Shown: in pieces, positions 6,400-7,062 of the stretch
Numbering within the stretch: position 1 is the stretch's first letter
Layout: the number at the start of each line of letters is the position of its first letter
Origin: Persephonella sp.
GTDB lineage: Bacteria; Aquificota; Aquificia; Aquificales; Hydrogenothermaceae
NCBI GenBank assembly: GCA_027081375.1
Contig: JALWKR010000060.1
Coordinates: 1-7,062 of the forward strand
Direction: 5' to 3'
DNA length: 7,062 bases
Translations under genes and position numbers: made by a program
Notes under the pieces: model-generated
What the model was told of the DNA's origin: nothing
The model's database searches: none
The model's input: the letters and a program-made list of their open reading frames with translations, nothing else

Positions 6400-7062
6400 A
6401 AAAGTTTATTGGTTTTACTGTTATCTTTATAACTTTCCATTTATAATGTTGAAAATCAGGTGGAAGTCTTAATTTTACATTATCCTGTGTTTCAACATAA
6501 CCAGATGGAGCATCAAATACAAACGCAGGATCTTTTTTTCCATCTTGCATAAGAAGATATATAGATATTAGTTTAAGCTGTTTCCTTATTTCTGAAGAAG
6601 TTATCTTACCATCTCCATCTAAATCAGAAAAGTCATTGTTTTTTAATTTATTAAGTTGATCATTATCTCGCTCTATAGGAGCAAAGCTTGATTTATCTAT
6701 TTTCCCATCTTGATCTGTATCTAGCCAGTATTGAACTCTTATATCTGCAACACAGTCTAAAATGGGTCTACCTTCTCTTAAGAGATTTTTCGTATTAGGG
6801 TTGCAATCTTTCAAGTAATTACTTACTGAGAGTCTATATTCTATCGCATGACAAATTTGATGTCTACAATCGAAACCAGATTTATTAACTATACTTCTAT
6901 CCACTGGAAACCCTAAAAGTATTCCTTCTTTTGGACACGGATCTGTTAATTTTAAATCTGTAGAATTAGAAGCAATATTCTTTTTATCATCTAACAAAAC
7001 TACATCGTTATTTGATTTATCAAGTCTAGCGTCAATAATGATACTATCCTTTAAAGATTGAG
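6398..7062 (-). CDS. PilW-like type IV pilus minor pilin, C-terminal 220 residues (5' end outside the window)
   Basis: The frame is open to the right edge, so the prepilin leader and N-terminal helix are missing; the TTG at 6997 is inside the gene. The visible end has the order seen in PilW-like proteins: a Cys-rich middle (Cys at visible 42, 65, 70, 86 and 103), a V-Q-Y-W-L-D-T strand (about 109-115), a helix leading into ISIYLLMQDGKKDP (about 166-179), and a closing YKWKVIKITVKP strand where PilW proteins usually have Y-R-x-x-x-x-x-x-V-x-x-R-N. Two DxDxDG loops lie between the strand and the helix (see the separate entry). The gene is followed after 8 bases by the PilX-like pilin, the usual pilW-pilX order; no pilY1 follows. 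The assignment comes from context and pattern, not from a full-length match. Confidence 0.72.
   Translation of the reverse strand, partial: QSLKDSIIIDARLDKSNNDVVLLDDKKNIASNSTDLKLTDPCPKEGILLGFPVDRSIVNKSGFDCRHQICHAIEYRLSVSNYLKDCNPNTKNLLREGRPILDCVADIRVQYWLDTDQDGKIDKSSFAPIERDNDQLNKLKNNDFSDLDGDGKITSSEIRKQLKLISIYLLMQDGKKDPAFVFDAPSGYVETQDNVKLRLPPDFQHYKWKVIKITVKPINF
6590..6625 (-). other. Canonical EF-hand-type calcium loop in the PilW-like pilin
   Basis: The 12 residues DLDGDGKITSSE (visible 146-157) fit the EF-hand loop at every ligand position: Asp1, Asp3, Asp5, Gly6, Ile8 and Glu12. The helix-like KLKNNDFS before it and IRKQLKLISIYLL after it suit a helix-loop-helix unit. A second loop, DTDQDGKIDKSS at 6686-6721, has the first half of the pattern but lacks the Glu at position 12. 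Confidence 0.72.

Noticed and set aside
6100..6432. Plus-strand frame of 110 codons opposite the PilX-like gene
   Set aside because: The minus frame has a prepilin signal and an SD; the plus frame has neither, and its product resembles no family I know.

Overview
This is a low-GC (roughly one-third GC by eye), densely packed bacterial window with short gaps, overlapping genes and clear Shine-Dalgarno (SD) sites. AT-rich codon use, a bacterial TruD, PilW/PilX-like minor pilins and a calcium-loop surface protein with a Gly5-Cys tail together suggest a Gram-negative thermophile, perhaps Aquificota such as Sulfurihydrogenibium or Persephonella. That placement is inference from gene content and composition and was not checked by alignment. 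I saw no mobile element, tRNA, rRNA or CRISPR array.

Layout, plus strand: positions 3-2921 hold the C-terminal 972 residues of a very large modular surface protein whose start lies left of the window. In order it has LVIVD-like propeller blades, a thrombospondin-type-3 (TSP3) calcium-loop block, an Ig-like 'choice-of-anchor D/ASH' domain, an uncharacterised middle, a second calcium-loop block, a 'choice-of-anchor U'-like domain, an Asn/Asp-rich linker and a Gly5-Cys / transmembrane / Arg-Arg tail. The tail looks like a C-terminal sorting signal. A hairpin overlapping the stop codon probably ends this transcript. Next comes a 202-residue fumarylacetoacetate hydrolase (FAH)-fold enzyme at 2995-3603.

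Layout, minus strand, in transcription order (right to left): the C-terminal part of a PilW-like minor pilin entering from the right edge (7062-6398), a PilX-like minor pilin (6389-5880), an 81-base gap, a pentapeptide-repeat protein (5799-5167), a membrane-anchored single-domain rhodanese (5174-4749) and the tRNA pseudouridine-13 synthase TruD (4779-3595). The last three overlap and are almost certainly one translationally coupled operon. truD converges on the FAH gene with a 9-base overlap of the coding ends.

How they work together: the minor pilins would prime or decorate a type IV pilus, and the plus-strand protein would be exported and anchored at the surface. Both the surface protein and the PilW-like pilin carry DxDxDG calcium loops, so calcium-dependent folding or control at the cell surface is a theme of this window (inference). 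The truD-rhodanese-pentapeptide operon looks like housekeeping or stress functions grouped without an obvious shared pathway. The items most worth a second look are the C-terminal sorting tail, the canonical EF-hand loop inside a minor pilin and the symmetric four-Cys motif in the PilX-like pilin.
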